Numbered from the stretch's first letter, positions 8,863-22,709 are shown. The stretch is DNA of 64,000 nt from Cricetomys ansorgei (GCA_026225945.1 JAMJFZ010000597.1:5116001-5180000), one strand, 5' to 3'. The notes: a model not told the origin generated them from the letters alone. A program made the numbers and translations.

Positions 8863-10700
8863 TATCATTTCTTAAAGACACAGCTTCCCATATCATCAAG
8901 CACCTCATTTTGAGAGGACACTGTAAAAACATAGCCTGGTGCCCTTCCATGAGGATCCCAGAGAATTTCCTAGCTCTTTCTCTGCCACAAGAGGAGTCAC
9001 TTGCAAGCATGAGGACCTGTGTTTAATCCCCAGAACCTACCTGAAAGGCCTATCACAGATTTATGCACTTGTAATCCCTTATACATGCTTTGGACTGCCC
9101 TCTGTAGCTTCCCAGCTGCCTTCTGCACAGTCCACTGTCTTGTCTCTCTCTGATCACTCCTACCCCTGACCTCAAGGCTGCCTCCACGAGCCTAGCCTTG
9201 ATCACAGTGTTACCTGACCCTCTGCCTCATTGCCACTGGTTAGTGTGAACAACAGCTAGCCGCTAATAGTGTTGATTTAAAGATTAAAAATAGAATATTT
9301 GGGTTTATTACTTTAAGAATGAGCAGTGGCTGATCTTGTTCAGATCAGAAGATTAACTGGCCATTCTTTAAAGCCATGTGGAGCCATTGAAACACAAATA
9401 CCTTGTCAACACACTTTAAACAGAGATTATACATAAGATGCCATGACTGTCACCACAGCACTGGGGAGCTAAAGAAAGCTGAAGGAAGGTGACACTCATC
9501 GTACCCTCCATGAAGAATCTGAACTCAGAGGGCCATGCTAATGAGCAAGCTAACCTGGGCAGAGTGGCACAGCGCAGATTCTGGAACAGACCAGTTTGAT
9601 GCATATTTAACTCTCTCTGTGAGATCACGCCAGACAAGCTTCCAACTCAACTCACAGGCAGGTTACAAATGTCTTCCTTGGGTCATTCTTCTGTTCCCAT
9701 GCTTTGGTCCAGCTACTTTAATAGCTGCACTTCTTCAAAGTCAGCTGGTGCTGAAGGAGATTTCAAATGGCCTTAAATAGTCCCGTCACTCGAAGGCTGA
9801 TCTGGCTGTGTTTGGCAGAGACCTGGGAAAGTGCTCCACGAAGGAGCCCCATGGAAGGCTGGAAAACATGGCCCCAGAGGCTTGGCATACCAAGACAATC
9901 TTCTTGGGCCAAGCATCAACTTAGTCTGATCAAGAGATAGAAGAAAGCCCCAGAATCACCCCTGAAGAACCTGGCTGTACTTCTCATTCTGTTCCCTGAT
10001 GTCATGGCTCTGCATTAGGGACACCCAAATCCATTAGAAATACATACTAAACATTTGTAAGGTCTCCAAAGCCAAGCTCCTCCACGGATCCACAGTAGCT
10101 TGTTTTCCCCAATCCACTGTGTCCTGCTTCAAAGTGGTTGAAATTGATTTTTGAAGGTGACTGTGGCAGAGGACATGAAAATGTTCCCCTAGTAGTCAGG
10201 GATGTTGGGCTCTAATCAAACCTCGCTCTCACACATCCTCCCTCGCCCTCCTCCTCTTCTTCCCTCTCAATTTCTAACATCTATCAATGTCTGTGGTGTA
10301 ACCCCCCCCCCCCCACCATATGTTGTTTCAAGTCCCTGGCCCTATGCCACTAATGCTAAGCAGGGAAGAACTGTGCTTGCAGGAGGAGACACATTGTGTA
10401 GGATCTAAGGCTCGTAATGGTGAGCAAGCTCCAGCACTAGTCTATAACTCGGAGCAGGGAGTGTGAAGTCTGTGGAGCTTTCCCCACCCACTGTGCAATG
10501 GGCACTGTACTCATTGACTTGGGTCCACTCTTCTGCTCATCATTCCATCATGACACACAGAGCACATCTGAAATGCCACCCTGCGGACGTGGTACTCATG
10601 GGGAAAGTTCCTCTATTTACCTTCATGTGCTCAGTACCATCCTAAACCTGCTTCACACAGGACTCATTCAACACTCTCAACATCTATGGTACTGTTGGCT
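8863..10700. other. Mostly unique intronic stretch
   Basis: A possible old tRNA-SINE fragment lies near 9005-9110 (gtgtttaatccccagaacc). There is a poly-C run at about 10302-10315. Otherwise nothing is recognised. Confidence 0.5.
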
Positions 10701-11090
10701 ATAGTTTGGATCATAAACAGCCCCCAGGGCTCATGTGTTGAAGACTTGGCTTTCTATGCGCAGGGTTTAGAAGTGACTTGATAATTTGGGCTCTGACCTC
10801 ATAAATGAATGAATCCACAACTTAATAGTCTAAGGGGAGGTGATGAGGACCTTAGGAGATGAGGCCTAGTTAGAGTAAACATCACTGGGAGGTTTTTTAA
10901 AAGGAAATCGAGATCCTGGTTCCTCCTCCTCATCGCCATTGCTATCATCAATGTAGTCAATACAGTCTTCCTCTTCTTCCTCCCCCCACTAACTCTTCCT
11001 TCTCCCCCTCACTCCTCTTTCTTTCCTCTACTCCAAGGCTACATCATGAAGTAAGCCCCTCTGTATTGAAGAAGCTTATTTCTAGTTATG
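10700..11090 (+). mobile_element. MaLR-type LTR
   Basis: Begins with the typical gctatagtttggatcataaa, then cagggctcatgtgttgaaga, and further on ggtgatgaggaccttagg. The 3' end is diverged. Confidence 0.65.
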
Positions 11091-11694
11091 TTAAAATGGT
11101 TGTTTTATGTACTGTTGGGGAAAGGGCTGCCTAGGTCTTGGCATTCTGTATTGTCTGCAGGTGTTGGCTTTATGTGAAAGATGTTTGATTCCTCATGATC
11201 TGAATGTGCTCACTGCTCTCTGGCAGTGCCATTATGAGGGGGCAGAGTTTTGTATCAATAGAACACCCGAGGAGCTTAGGTATCGATAAAAAACTCTGAA
11301 ATGAGATGCTCAGAGCTCCACTGTCCAGTGTGGCACCTACCATGACAGGTGGTTCCCTCTGCTGAGCTCTGGCAGGATTTGCACCTATGAAAATGCCTCC
11401 TTGTCTTCCTTGCTGGGCCACCTGGTAGCTATCTGCGACACTTCTGCTCCACCGCATGCTGCCTTCCATGATTTTCAGCCTCCCCACAAGCCCAGAAACA
11501 AAACCCCCTGAAACCATGATTGGAAAATAATCTTTTCCTTCTTGATTTATTGTTACCACAAATGAAGTACTTGTCAAAGGCCAGAAGATGCAAGGATCAG
11601 CTCAATGCCACAGCATCAGGCAAACGATGCCAGTGCCACCATCAAATGATAACTAGTGAAGGACCTGAGACTTGACATAGCATGGCCTGGAGCA

Positions 11695-11932
11695 ATGGTT
11701 CTCAACCTGTGGGTTGTGACCCCTTTGATGGTCAAATGACCCTTTCACAAGGGTCACCTAAGACCATCTGCATATCAGATGGTTCATCTGTTATGGTTCA
11801 TAACAGTAGCACAATTATAGTTACGAAGTAGCAACAAAAGGAACTTTGTGGTTGCGGGTTCCTCCCACAGCACGAGGATCTGTACTAAAGGGTCGCAGCA
11901 TTAGGAAGGTTGAGAACCGCCGGTCTAGATGC
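11695..11932 (+). mobile_element. URR1-like hAT-Charlie DNA transposon
   Basis: Terminal inverted repeats are caatggttctcaacct at the left and aggttgagaaccgccg at the right. The body contains gtgacccctttgatgg, aacagtagcacaattatag and aaagggtcgcagcattagg. Flanking 8-mers gcctggag and gtctagat are an imperfect target-site duplication. It is non-autonomous, about 235 bp, with no transposase. Confidence 0.9.
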
Positions 11933-11934
11933 AC

Positions 11935-14900
11935 AGGAGGGAGGGAGGAGCAGGGAGTCCTGCTCAGATCTGCCTGACCCTAAAGACTATGCCCCTTCTG
12001 CCCCTTCAAATCCTGGACCTCAGCTACAGCTCCTCCTTGGGGCCAGCCTTCTGTGGCTGTGTGCTCTTCCGCCTTGAGTAACTGAGTAAATGAAAACGAG
12101 AATAATAGACTAGGTCAGCTGTCCTCTGATTCAGTGAACTCAGAGAAGGGCCAGCTTACCTTTGCACTCCTGTTATGAAAGGTGGGCTAGTGCCCAGATA
12201 CTAGATGTTGCTTAAGCATGACTGACTCCTTCTGCTCTAGTGGCTTTAAAAAGGAATCCCATTCAAAAGGACTTATTCAAAAGATCATAGTAGTTGATTA
12301 ATGCCAGCTGTGTCTAGGCTGGGGAAACTGCTCCAGCCTTGGTACCCCTGGCTTGGGGTACACAGTGGGGCCTTCCCCGTGATCTATGTAGGGTATGAAC
12401 TCAGAGTCCAGGGGTGCTGGGAACTCCATACAACAACAGACTTCCTCCCAGCTGAGGACAAGTGGAGTAGCATAGCAGAGTGCATAGCAGGTTCCAGAAG
12501 GGCCAGGTCCTCCCACTCTGGGCACTTGGGAAGGTCCAGCACACTTGGCAGTTAAGTCAGAGGCCAACCTGACATTTGGTGCTGACACCTCTTTTCATGC
12601 AGTTTTTACTTCTCTTTGGGCAGTTTTATAGCATCTCCCAGCTCAAAATCTTCATCTTAGAATCTCCTGACTGACGGTGCAAGAGTTTAGGATTCTCAGT
12701 CCAAAATTTCACAATTCAAAAATTCTCAAAGTCTCCACCCATCAGACTTTAACTTCTGTAGATGTCGCAGCAACAAGAGGGTCCCTTCCATCCTCCACAT
12801 CCTATCCCCTGATTGACCTCCCAGATTCACAAGGTCAAAGGTCCTGGCCCTGATAAATCTCCGCCTCTTCAGCAGGACTCTGGACTCCTGTTCCCAAGCC
12901 TCCAAGCTCACCTGTGCACAGTGCCTTTGCACTAACTTCCCTCTGCCTGGGGATTCCCCCCTGCACCTGTATTAGGTGCTTTAAGGTGCCTGTCCTCATC
13001 TGCAATTCTCCCGACCCCAGGTGAGGCAGAGAAGCAAGAGGAGTGTTTCCTCTCAGACACAGGGGACTAGTAAGATCTGTTCTACAAATCAATGAGGAGC
13101 AACCTCTGGTCCAAAGCTCCAGAATTACCAGGGGGGTTCCAAGCTTCCTTAGCACCCTCTGAGGGAGGAGGAAAAGTCTCTCCCTGGCTGTGATTCAGGT
13201 TTGCCCTTCTGTAAATCACCTCTGCTCAGGCCATGTGCCCAGCTGCCTCCGTCTGGCTGATTTGTGAAGCCCGGGGACCTGCAGGTGTCACACAGATTTA
13301 CATCCTACAGTGGCCCTGCTCATCGGATGGGAAAAGTGTGATGCCCCTTCCCTCGGCTCACAGGGCACCTTCAGGCAATCTATTTTCAAGGAGAAGGCTC
13401 CATGTGAAGGGGTGGGTGACAAGGCAGAGCCCAGAGGGTCTGCCTCCAGACCTTTTCCTTTCTTTCTGAAAAGATGTTGAGTAGATTTCGTTCTCAGCTC
13501 CGCCATTTCCTAGCTGTGTGACCAGGTACAGGACAAATCTCCAGGAGCCTTGGTTTCCTCATCTGTGCAATTAGAAGAACTCTGTCTACCACCTGGCCCA
13601 GCACGGGATGCCAGGAGACCAGGGGCCATGCTGAGTGCTTCAGCAGCTGCTCTCTGCTCCTTACTCTGAGCTCTTGCTTCCTCTTCCTCTTTTATTAAAA
13701 GGAAGCCACCCAGGCTGGGAGTTGTTCCCACCCTGTATCGTCTGGGAAATCCAGCCTGCACGAACTTGCCCAGGGACCTCCTAACACCCTCTACCTCTAC
13801 CTCTGCCCAATAGGGAATGCCGCTGCTGCTCCTCAGGGCCTTCCACTAGCTACATTCCACCCTCAGGTCCGGTCTCTTCACAACCTGCATTTGTTTCTTT
13901 AAACAGCCCCTAAAGAGTGATTTCTCTGAAGAATGTTGCTGCTATTGCCGTTCAACCATTACAAGAACTCTATTGGGTAAATATTAATACTACAAGCAAC
14001 CCATTTGATTGATGAGAACACTGAGACATGAGGTGGTAAAATACTTTCTATTTGGCAAGTACAAATAATTGGCAAGTCATTGAGCCAGTATTCCACGTTC
14101 AGGTGTCTGACCCCAGAGTTCATATTCTCAACTCAGTTTCTACTTCTCCCTAGGGAAGAAGGGTACATTTGATGAGGCTTCTTTCAGGCTAGGCACTGAA
14201 TACAGGTCCGACAAGCCTCCCTGTGTTATTTAAAGCAAATGAAAATATAAAGGAAGGCTACCCATTTCTCTTTCTTCACCTTTATTTAGGCTCTTGGATC
14301 TATTTCACAGATGAGCAAAATGAGGCTAGTAAATTGGGGACCATTAATTGTGGATGGCTGCTCCAGAATCCATTCCCAGGACACCTGCCTATTTAGTGCA
14401 TGCCAGAGGAACTGTTCATGGACTTGGAGAAAATCCCAGGGTAGAGAGAGGTAGGTCTGTGAACCTGGATACCATCTATGCACACTCAGGTGGCAAGGAC
14501 AGAGCTGTGGCCCAGCACTGAGAGCTTCTCCATATAGCTTGGCTTGTGGCAGGGACCCTGGAAGGATGCGTTTGCTTCATAAATACTTCCTACAGGAGTG
14601 AAGGGAGATGGAGCGCATCACAGCTCAGTGCTCTCTGGTGCCGGCACCCGGATCCTCCGGGGTGACTTCAGCATCTCCCTGGGAGTTTTCAACCTCACCC
14701 TTTTGGACAGTTCCTGTGCACGGGCCCATCAGGTTATTTCACAGAGTCCCATCCAACCTCAGAGCAACCTGCAATTGACCTTTTAAATAGAGGAAAGCCG
14801 AGTCTCCGTGCTTCTTTTCTACTTGAATAGCTAGTGAATGGCAAAGTACAGACTCAGTCCAGAGTCTTAGGGCAGGGCACAGGGCAGACCTCACCATCTC

Positions 14901-14980
14901 TCCTCCTAGACACCTCTGTTGATCTGTGTTTGTGCCTTCCCCTACTCTGCTCCCATGAAGGAACTGAAATGACAACATGA
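11935..14980. other. Intronic stretch with old MIR fragments
   Basis: Mostly unique sequence. MIR-like fragments are at 13490-13575 (tagctgtgtgaccaggtac, then tttcctcatctgtgcaa), 13985-14110 (reversed) and 14740-14860. No gene is seen. Confidence 0.55.
13490..13575 (+). mobile_element. MIR SINE fragment
   Basis: tagctgtgtgaccaggtac followed by ggtttcctcatctgtgcaa is the core-to-3' part of MIR. Confidence 0.75.
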
Positions 14981-14983
14981 ACT

Positions 14984-15165
14984 GGGGCTGGGGATGTAGC
15001 TCAGTTGGTAGAGCACTATCCTAGCATGTGTGAAGCCCCAGGTTCAATCCCCAGCACTGCATAAGTCAGGCGTGGTAGTGTGCACCTATAACCCCAAAAC
15101 TCGAGAGGTGGTGGCGGGGGATCAGAAGTGCATGGTCATCATAGGCATGGCTTTAATTTGCCCCC
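14984..15165 (+). mobile_element. ID + B1 composite SINE (B4-like)
   Basis: The ID part is well preserved: ggggctggggatgtagctc, pol III A box tagctcagttgg at 14997-15008, and B box ggttcaatccc at 15041-15051. A diverged B1-like part follows from about 15066 (caggcgtggtagtgtgcacc). It is the best preserved ID-type head in the window. Confidence 0.88.
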
Positions 15166-18100
15166 ATCATACCTGTGGTGTTGGGAACATTTGAGGGCGT
15201 TGTACATACTTACCAGACACCATCTAAACCACTCCATGTAACGCAGTTCATTAAGCCTTCACTTTGACCTATGAGGCAGATATGGCTTCATACAAACCTC
15301 ACTTTATAGAAAATCAGGTGCCCTTGTCTAAGGTCACAGTGCCAATGAGGAAGTTGTACTTCATATCCCATCTTTCTGAACTCAAGTTCAATGCTAGTCT
15401 ATCTAGTCTTCTGAGGTGGAAATTTTTCAAGGAGAATGGTAGATACGACATACTGTAGTTCTAGGGACAGTGTTCCTGTTGGAAGGGCATCCAAGCATTC
15501 AACAAGCATCTCTGAGTTTCCCTCTCAGCCTCTCCCAGACTGAGGAAGCCCAGCCTCGGCTGTGACATAGTAACAGTGAACAAGCCTGAGTCAGAGAGGA
15601 AGAACGGTCCCCATTACCCAAATACAAGCCTGTTCTACTGCAATCTGAGTTCTGATGAAGCTGGAGGAGGTTGGGACGGAAAGAGACTTTAAATCCAGGC
15701 TTGGGTGCTGTGTGGGTAGTAGACCATTGCCCAAGGCAGCAAGCACATGCCTGGTTCATGTAGTTCACTAACTGCTGGTTTTTGTCTAGTTAGGCAAGCA
15801 TCTATTTTTGCTCTGTTTGCTGTTTTCCATTCAGAGTCTAGCCTAAAGAGACACCCTCACCAGCATCCTAATGAACCTCTAACACTGGCCTCTTCCCAGG
15901 CTCCATCCACAGACACGGGTTCACTGACCCACCTCCAGGTCCTGCAGTGTCCTTTGTAAGTTGCCCAAAAGCCAAAGCCCAGGCTCTCAGCATGCTGTCA
16001 GAGTGCCAGAAATGGGCTGCCAATCCAGGCATATCCACTGCGAGGCTGGATGTGGGAGAGGTGTGAGGAGTGGGCATGTGAGGGACTGCCCTCGGATGTC
16101 TACAAACCTTGTAGCTAGCGCACTGCCAGCACAGTTTTGGTCAGGTCTCGAAAACAATCGATTTTCCCTGACCTCTCCATTTCAGGATCATCCATCATCA
16201 CATTCCTCACAGGAAACTTATGTTAGAGACCCAAGAAATATTACTTCTCTGATAGACATGCCCTCAAACGCCGGAACTGTGGCTGCTCCTCCGCTGCACA
16301 TCCCCTTCTGCGCTCTCTTCATTCTGGAGCTCACCAGGCAGATGTTTACCCAGAACTTGGCATGTGCTGAGCTCAGTGCTGAGCGCTAGATGTGGAAAGC
16401 AAGTCAGGGTTCTCCCAACATGATCACGCGTCAGTGGAAGCAATCATTAAACTAATATCTTAGTGCATTAAATGTGCTGGATATGCTCGTCTTTGGTTCC
16501 AGGGACAGTGCACCTGTTGGATGGGCATTCATGTATTCAGCAGGCCATACTGAGCAAGCCTACTGTCCTCAATGGGGTCCTCAAAGGCAGAGACAGCACA
16601 GGATTGGATGGCTATGAGGAGGGCTCAGAGCAGGTTTTATACATTGGTGATTGAGAGTTTGTGCTGAATAGATGGATGATGGGTTTTTGCTGAGAAGTCA
16701 AAGAGGCACAGAAAACATCCCAGGTAGAGAAGCACAGAGTAAAGACAGGAGACAAATGTGAATGTGCACAGCATGTCTCAGGTGTGGTGACCCGGCGAGG
16801 GTATGGCTGGGTGTCAGGGTACAGATCAGATAAGGGGAGGGTAGAATGGGTGGGAGAGTGAGAAAAGATCAGAAGGGGCCTTGAAGGATGGTCCCCAAAC
16901 ATGAGGAAGTCATGATGGAGTATTTGGCATCCTCTTAGTAAAAGCCCCCGGGGGATGAGCTGAAATGACAACAGAGACCTTTCATCCATTTGTTCATTAA
17001 ATATATGTACTGGAGCACCAGACCAGGCACTTGCCCAATGCCAGTTGCCTATGGAAGGGACACGTGTGGGTTGCATCTCTTCTAACGCAAGATATGCATT
17101 CTTCATTGAGCTCCAGACATCAGGGATACAGTAGGGCTCTAAGAAGACTGTGGCTAGAAACAGTATCTGGGACAGGCGCAGGCTGGGTCTTGTACCCTAG
17201 TGAGGTTCTTGGAGCTCTCCCTTGCCACACCCTGACCTGCTTGTCACTTTGACAGTCTTCTTATATCTCTAGAAAGTGAAGAGTTGGGGACAGCCAGATC
17301 TGGTGCTTTCCACGGGAACAGCTCATGGGTCATGTGGGTGCAAGGTTGGGCTAACCCCAGAGCAGGACCACTCACACAGATGTCACTTCAGATACCTGAT
17401 CTGAAGGGGACACGGTATGTATGGAAGAACCTACTGTCTCTGTCTTTGTGGGTCTCCAGATTTATAGTGTGGACCTCTTATCATTTCCCCCAAATCATTC
17501 GTCTACTCCTACAGCAAAAGTGTGGGGGGGTCACAGCACCAAAAGCCTCTCAATAAGGTGGTCCATCTGGGACTGGACTTGCACAGTCAGAACCCTTAGG
17601 TGTGGATGGGATTCCCATGAATTAAGACTGGTTTACAATAGTGTACCCCAAGAAAGCATAGATAAGACCCTGGACATCCATAATGAAATGATTGCATCTA
17701 AGCAGAGTCAAATGGCCAGAGGGAACTGGAAGGAAGTCAAAGGAATTTCCCTGATGGAGCATAATGTGTCTCAGAGCCTAAGTCACATATTCTACCTACA
17801 TTGACTCCTGTAATCTTACAACAACCCCATGAGATGGGAACCTGAGACCAGACAATATAAAAGGCAAGTAGGCAATTTCAAGAAACTTCAGGGAGCTTCA
17901 GGCCTTCCCAACCAAAAGCATGAGCCATCAGGATAGAGCCATAGTCCTCTAGTTGAGGGTAAAGTTGCCTTTCAGATAGTGTCACCTGCAAGGTATAGGG
18001 AATGACACAAAGAAAAGAGAAGAGGAAGAGGCAGGGGAGGAGACCAGGAAAGACTAGAGGCTGATGGGAAGAAAGACATTCATGTTCTGAGAGAATACTG

Positions 18101-19305
18101 GGGAAACGTGCTGGATCAGTCTGTAGGCAGAGGACATGGTATTGAGTAGATACAAGTGTCTACCCACTTGAAGAGGTCCCTGCTGCTGCCAATAATCAGG
18201 CAGCAATACACAGGTCACTGCTGTGGGGACCCAGCCCAGTGGGAGAGGGGCTCCTATACAGCAGACCCCTTAGCTGTCATTCCAAGGACCAAAAAAACTT
18301 CACTGTCAAAGGTAGTAAAGTTTTAAAGTCTGGGCAGAAAACTGAGGAACTGATAGAAGGTTGGTATTTATATTGCTTTTTCCCTCTGACTTTGAAAGAA
18401 CAAAGAACTGTCAGGATATTGGCTGGACCTGCAGATGGTGTTCAGTGGCAGCACTGTTTGGCTTCCTTGATCTTGGCCTCTGGGATCCACAGAAGCTTAA
18501 AAAGGGCAACATTTCAAGGGGGGAGGGCATCAACAGGACAGAAAAGAAAAGCGTGAAGAGGTTGGCATGAGAATGGCTGAATGGTAGGGAAGGGTTACCC
18601 ATGGGAGTGATGGGTGAATCAGTAGAGCAAGCCTTGGAGATGAGAGTGATGAGAAAACTTCCCAGAAGGCAGCACAGTGGCTGGGTACCAGAAGAAGAGA
18701 ACTTGAGTTTGGAAGCCAAGTACAGTGATCACCTCAGAGTCCCATGCATGATTCAGTTTTTGGGAATGCAGTTATTGGGGACACTAGGGTGAACTCTCAC
18801 CTGGCACCAGCTCATGCAAGACAGGAAGTATTTGGTGAGACCAAAAGGAAGAAGGGCAGAGAGAACTCTAATATTGCAGACCTGATGAATCAAGACAGGC
18901 TGTGTTTCTGGCCCATAGCACCATAGAGAGGCACATGAGGAGGCACCTGCTGCCTAGGTATGGAAGAGAAGGCTTCTGTTCTCTCAAGATAGGACATTTG
19001 ATGACTTGGTAATCCACGTGTCTTCTACCAGATGCTAGATGGAAGATAGCCTGGCTCCCTATGCTTTGGAGATCAATGGGTGTCTAGTGAGACCTAGGAA
19101 TCTTTCCTATGAAAACACACCCCACATATACACACGCAAGCACACAAATGCACAAATGCCCAATTGCCTGCGTCAGAAGCCTAGGAAGTCTCCAAAGACC
19201 ATTCCTGGTCCTTCACGGACTCTACAGTGTCTATTTAAAACCCTCTGCCCTTGTGGACCTGTCAGTTCTTCTCATCAATCATGAAGAGCAGACTGGAGAG
19301 GCAGA
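15166..19305. other. Intronic stretch, mostly unique
   Basis: A reversed MIR-like fragment lies at about 15270-15390. The remaining sequence has no feature I can name, and the short open frames show no recognisable family. Confidence 0.5.
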
Positions 19306-19309
19306 CTAA

Positions 19310-19690
19310 TGTTGTCTCAGCTCCTTTTTCTGTTGCTGTGATAAAAACCCCGACAAAGGGAACTTAGAGGGGTTTGGCTTATAGTTCAAAGGTAGAGTCC
19401 ATCATGGCAGGGATGGCGTGGTAGCCGGGTCCTGAGGCAGGTGGTCACGTCGCAGCTGAAGTCAGAAAACAGAGGATGATGAACGCTTTTGCTCTGCTCT
19501 CTTCCTCCATTTTATACAGTCCAGGATCTTAGCCCAGGAAATGGTGCCTTCCATCGTGGGTGGATCTTCCTGCCTCAGTGGAACTAGTCAAGCTAATCCT
19601 TCACCGGCAAGCTCAGAGGCCCATCTCCCAGGTGACTCTAGAGCACATCTAGTTGACCACGGAGACTGACCATCTCAGATGAGCACTTCA
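19310..19690 (-). mobile_element. Rodent LTR (MaLR-like family), minus orientation
   Basis: Reversed LTR end tttctgttgctgtgataaaa, followed by gtttggcttatagttcaaag, tccatcatggcagggatggc and the other terminus near tagttgacc. It has the same layout as the copies at 21141, 40377 and 60690. Confidence 0.65.
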
Positions 19691-20159
19691 GAGGGAATGT
19701 CCATCTCTTCTCACAGTGCCCATCCGAGAGAAGGGGAGGCCAAGTGGACAGAACCTGGCTATCGGCAGACAGTTAGCCTCTGCTGACTGTCTGGCTGGGG
19801 CGGTGAAGCTATGGTTTCATGGACTGTAGATTGTGGAAGGAAGCCTTGGGAACCCAAATCTGCCTGTACTATAACCAATGACACAAACTAGAAAGAGACT
19901 TAGTCAGGGGAGCCTGGAGAGCTGTCAAGGGGTTCCTATAGTGGGAAGGTCAAGAAGAGGAAATAGGAAGGAGAGTCAACATTTCTGTCGATTGGGCTTT
20001 GTGAGAGCCCAGTGGAAATAAGTGAGCAGGGCCTCCGTGAGCCACATGGTGTGGACTGTGTAAGACAGTAGAGACAAAGCCTGCCTCCTTCCATTTTTCA
20101 GCACACCTGCCCCCAGGCCTGGGGGATAAAGCTCCATTTTAAGGGAAAAGTTAGGAAAT

Positions 20160-20330
20160 TAACATTTATTAACTAACTGTTATGTTCCCACAGCGAAGTG
20201 CTCCACACATAATAGGCATTATTTAATCTTTTGAACAACCCTGAGAGGAGCTGTTGGCATTTGTGTTTTCTAGATGAGAAGGCTGAGGTGGTGAGCTGTG
20301 TCTGTGGCTGCTTGGTAAGCGGCTGGTGTG
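20160..20330 (-). mobile_element. MIR SINE, minus orientation
   Basis: attaactaactgttatgttc, taataggcattatttaatc and tctagatgagaaggctgagg match a reversed MIR. Confidence 0.65.
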
Positions 20331-20883
20331 GGGGTGGGGTGGGGGGGCAGTCTGCCTTTCAGCAAAGTGACCCCTTCCTGTACCCACTACACATGCTCTC
20401 TAGACCTTAGAAATCCCAGGAGTGGCCCCTAACCTGCCAATCTGTGGTATTGTTTAGGCAGGTTTTAGAATCTTTGGGGTGCAGAGTCTAAGTTATAGCC
20501 TGGCTCTACTTCCTGCCTGAGCTTCCCCTCTGCTTCCTGGTCAGCATCCTAAAAGAAGATAGTGCTGTAAGCTCCCATGCCCATGGGCTGCTCCACCCAG
20601 CACTAACCCTTCCGCACCATGAAGGACTGTAGCCAATAACCTGTGAGTCAGAATAAAACTTTCCTCCTTAAGTTGTTCTGTCAGGATTTTTTTTTTTTCT
20701 GTCACAGTGATAAGGAAAACAACTAACACACTCCCTTTCTTTTAAAGATGAGAAAACCAAAACCCAGGGTTATCACATGAAGCCACTAGTTTATGAATGG
20801 ACCCAGTAGGATTTGAACCCAGGCAGTCAGTCTTCAGCCCTGAGCAGTTTAGATATCTGTTAAAAACGAACTCAGAGTGTATG

Positions 20884-20955
20884 TTCTCTTCTCTTCTCTT
20901 CTCTTCTCTTCTCTTCTCTTCTCTTCTCTTCTCTTCTCTTCTCTTCTCTTCTCTC
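20884..20955 (+). repeat. (TTCTC)n pentanucleotide repeat
   Basis: About 14 perfect TTCTC units lie directly upstream of a reversed B1. The array probably grew from its pyrimidine-rich (reversed A-rich) tail. Confidence 0.97.
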
Positions 20956-20989
20956 TTTCTTTTCTTCTTCTTCTTCCTCATCTTTGTCT

Positions 20990-21142
20990 TCGTTTTGCTT
21001 TGGTCTTTTTAGATGCAATCTCTCTATGCAATCCTGACTGTCCTGGAACTTGCTCTGTGGAACAGGCTGGCCTGGAACTCAGAGAGTTACTTGGCTCTGC
21101 CTCCTGAGTGCTGAGATTAGAGGCCTGCACCACCACTGCCCG
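20990..21142 (-). mobile_element. B1 SINE, minus orientation
   Basis: tcctgactgtcctggaactt, aacaggctggcctggaactc and ctgcctcctgagtgctgag. The two ctggaact strings show the internal duplication of rodent B1. Confidence 0.9.
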
Positions 21143-21525
21143 ACTTAGTTACTTTTCTTATCGCTATGACAAAATGCCTGACAAGAGCAGCTTCAGGAAG
21201 CCTTGGCTTCTTCAGCTCACAGTGGACGGGTCTCATCCACCAAAGCAGCGAGATCATGAGGCAGCTCATCACGTCGCATCCACACTCAAAAGACGGGGAG
21301 AGGTAAATGCTGAGGCTCAGCTCGCTTTCTCTCTTTTATTAAGTCAAAGGACCCCAAGTCATGGACTTAGTGCTGTCTACATTCAGGATGGGTCTTCCTT
21401 GCTCTGCTAAGCCTCTCTGGAAATGCACATAGGGACACATGCAGAGGTGTGTTTTCCATGGTGATTCTGAACCCAGTGAAGCTGATAATGAGATTAACCA
21501 TCCCAGGATGCCTAACCAACTTCAA
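21143..21525 (-). mobile_element. Rodent LTR (MaLR-like family), minus orientation
   Basis: Starts cttagttacttttcttatcg, ctatgacaaaatgcctgaca; ends near tgagattaaccatccca. Same architecture as 40377-40731. Confidence 0.62.
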
Positions 21526-21939
21526 GGAACTCCTGCTTCTGAGGCATGGGCATCAAAATCTGCTAGAGACTGTAATAGTGAGTTAGTGTGTAGAAGAAAG
21601 AGCTAGAAAACCATACGAACATATCTGGGAAATGGCATCAAGGAAGAGACTATTCATATTAATGCAAGATTTAGTGTAAATGCAGGTGGATTATAAAATG
21701 AGAGCAATCATAAACACGACTTTATTGTAATTGTGCTAGAGTAAGTGCATGCAAAGCTTTTAGTGCATCCTCAATGATTACTATGTATTAGCTACTACTA
21801 TATAGGCAGTACCTATTAAGCACTCACTATTTGTTAAGCACTGGAGTTTCTAAATGTCATTATTCACTCAGTGATCATGTGAATTAAAGTATGTCTAAAA
21901 CCCTTGATATCCTCTCTTCAAGAAAGGGAGCTTATAGGA

Positions 21940-22046
21940 CATGGTGCCATATGCCTGTGAACCCAGCACTTGGAATGTAGAGACAGGAGGATCAAAATTT
22001 TTAGGCCAGCCTGAGCTACATGGAATCCTCTCTCAAACAACAGCAA
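21940..22046 (+). mobile_element. Old B1-like SINE
   Basis: acatggtgccatatgcctgt, gaacccagcacttgg and ccagcctgagctacatgga follow B1 order. Confidence 0.7.
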
Positions 22047-22709
22047 ACAAAACTCAGAGCTTGATTTCTTTTCCCTTGAGTGTAGGCTGCATATAGTGGC
22101 CCTTTCCTAGTGAACAGAGTGTTCTTTAAGTTGAAATGATAGTGTGTCACTTCTGAAAGCAGGTCATAAAAAGTTTGACTTCTGTATTTTCCCTCCCCCA
22201 CAAGGTTTGAGGAATACCAAGAAAAGGGGGTCAGAGTGTGGGAGCCACAGGTCAGAGAGAATTTCTGGATATATTGATTGGCTTGATCTTCTTTGATTGT
22301 GTGTAGGCAACCACAGTTGCTATTATGTCATAGGTGCAATGGCCAGACCATGTCATTTTCTGTTGCATCAACTCACTAGAACAAGTTGCCTGCCACAGCA
22401 TGGAAGAAAATGCAGGCAAGCTCAACTTTTGCGAAGAGTTCAGATGGTTACAGCCCTAGCCAATATATTTACCACAATCTCATGATCCCAACCACCCAGC
22501 TCAGTCACCCCTGGACTCCCAGAGCTCAAAAGTTATGTCACTGTAATTGGCCATGGTATTAATTCGTTAAGATGAATTTGTTATATGGCTTAGATAACAC
22601 AACAATATCAGATACAATCTTCAAATTCTCTAAGAAGTCTTCAAACTCACAATGATCTGAGTAAAGTAATCGGGAACCTGAGAATACTTGTTTAGTCTAA
22701 CAAAGGGTT

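Noticed and set aside
14984..15060. Possible tRNA gene (A and B boxes present)
   Set aside because: It is the tRNA-Ala-derived head of an ID-type SINE, followed by a B1-like part, and does not fold as a full tRNA.
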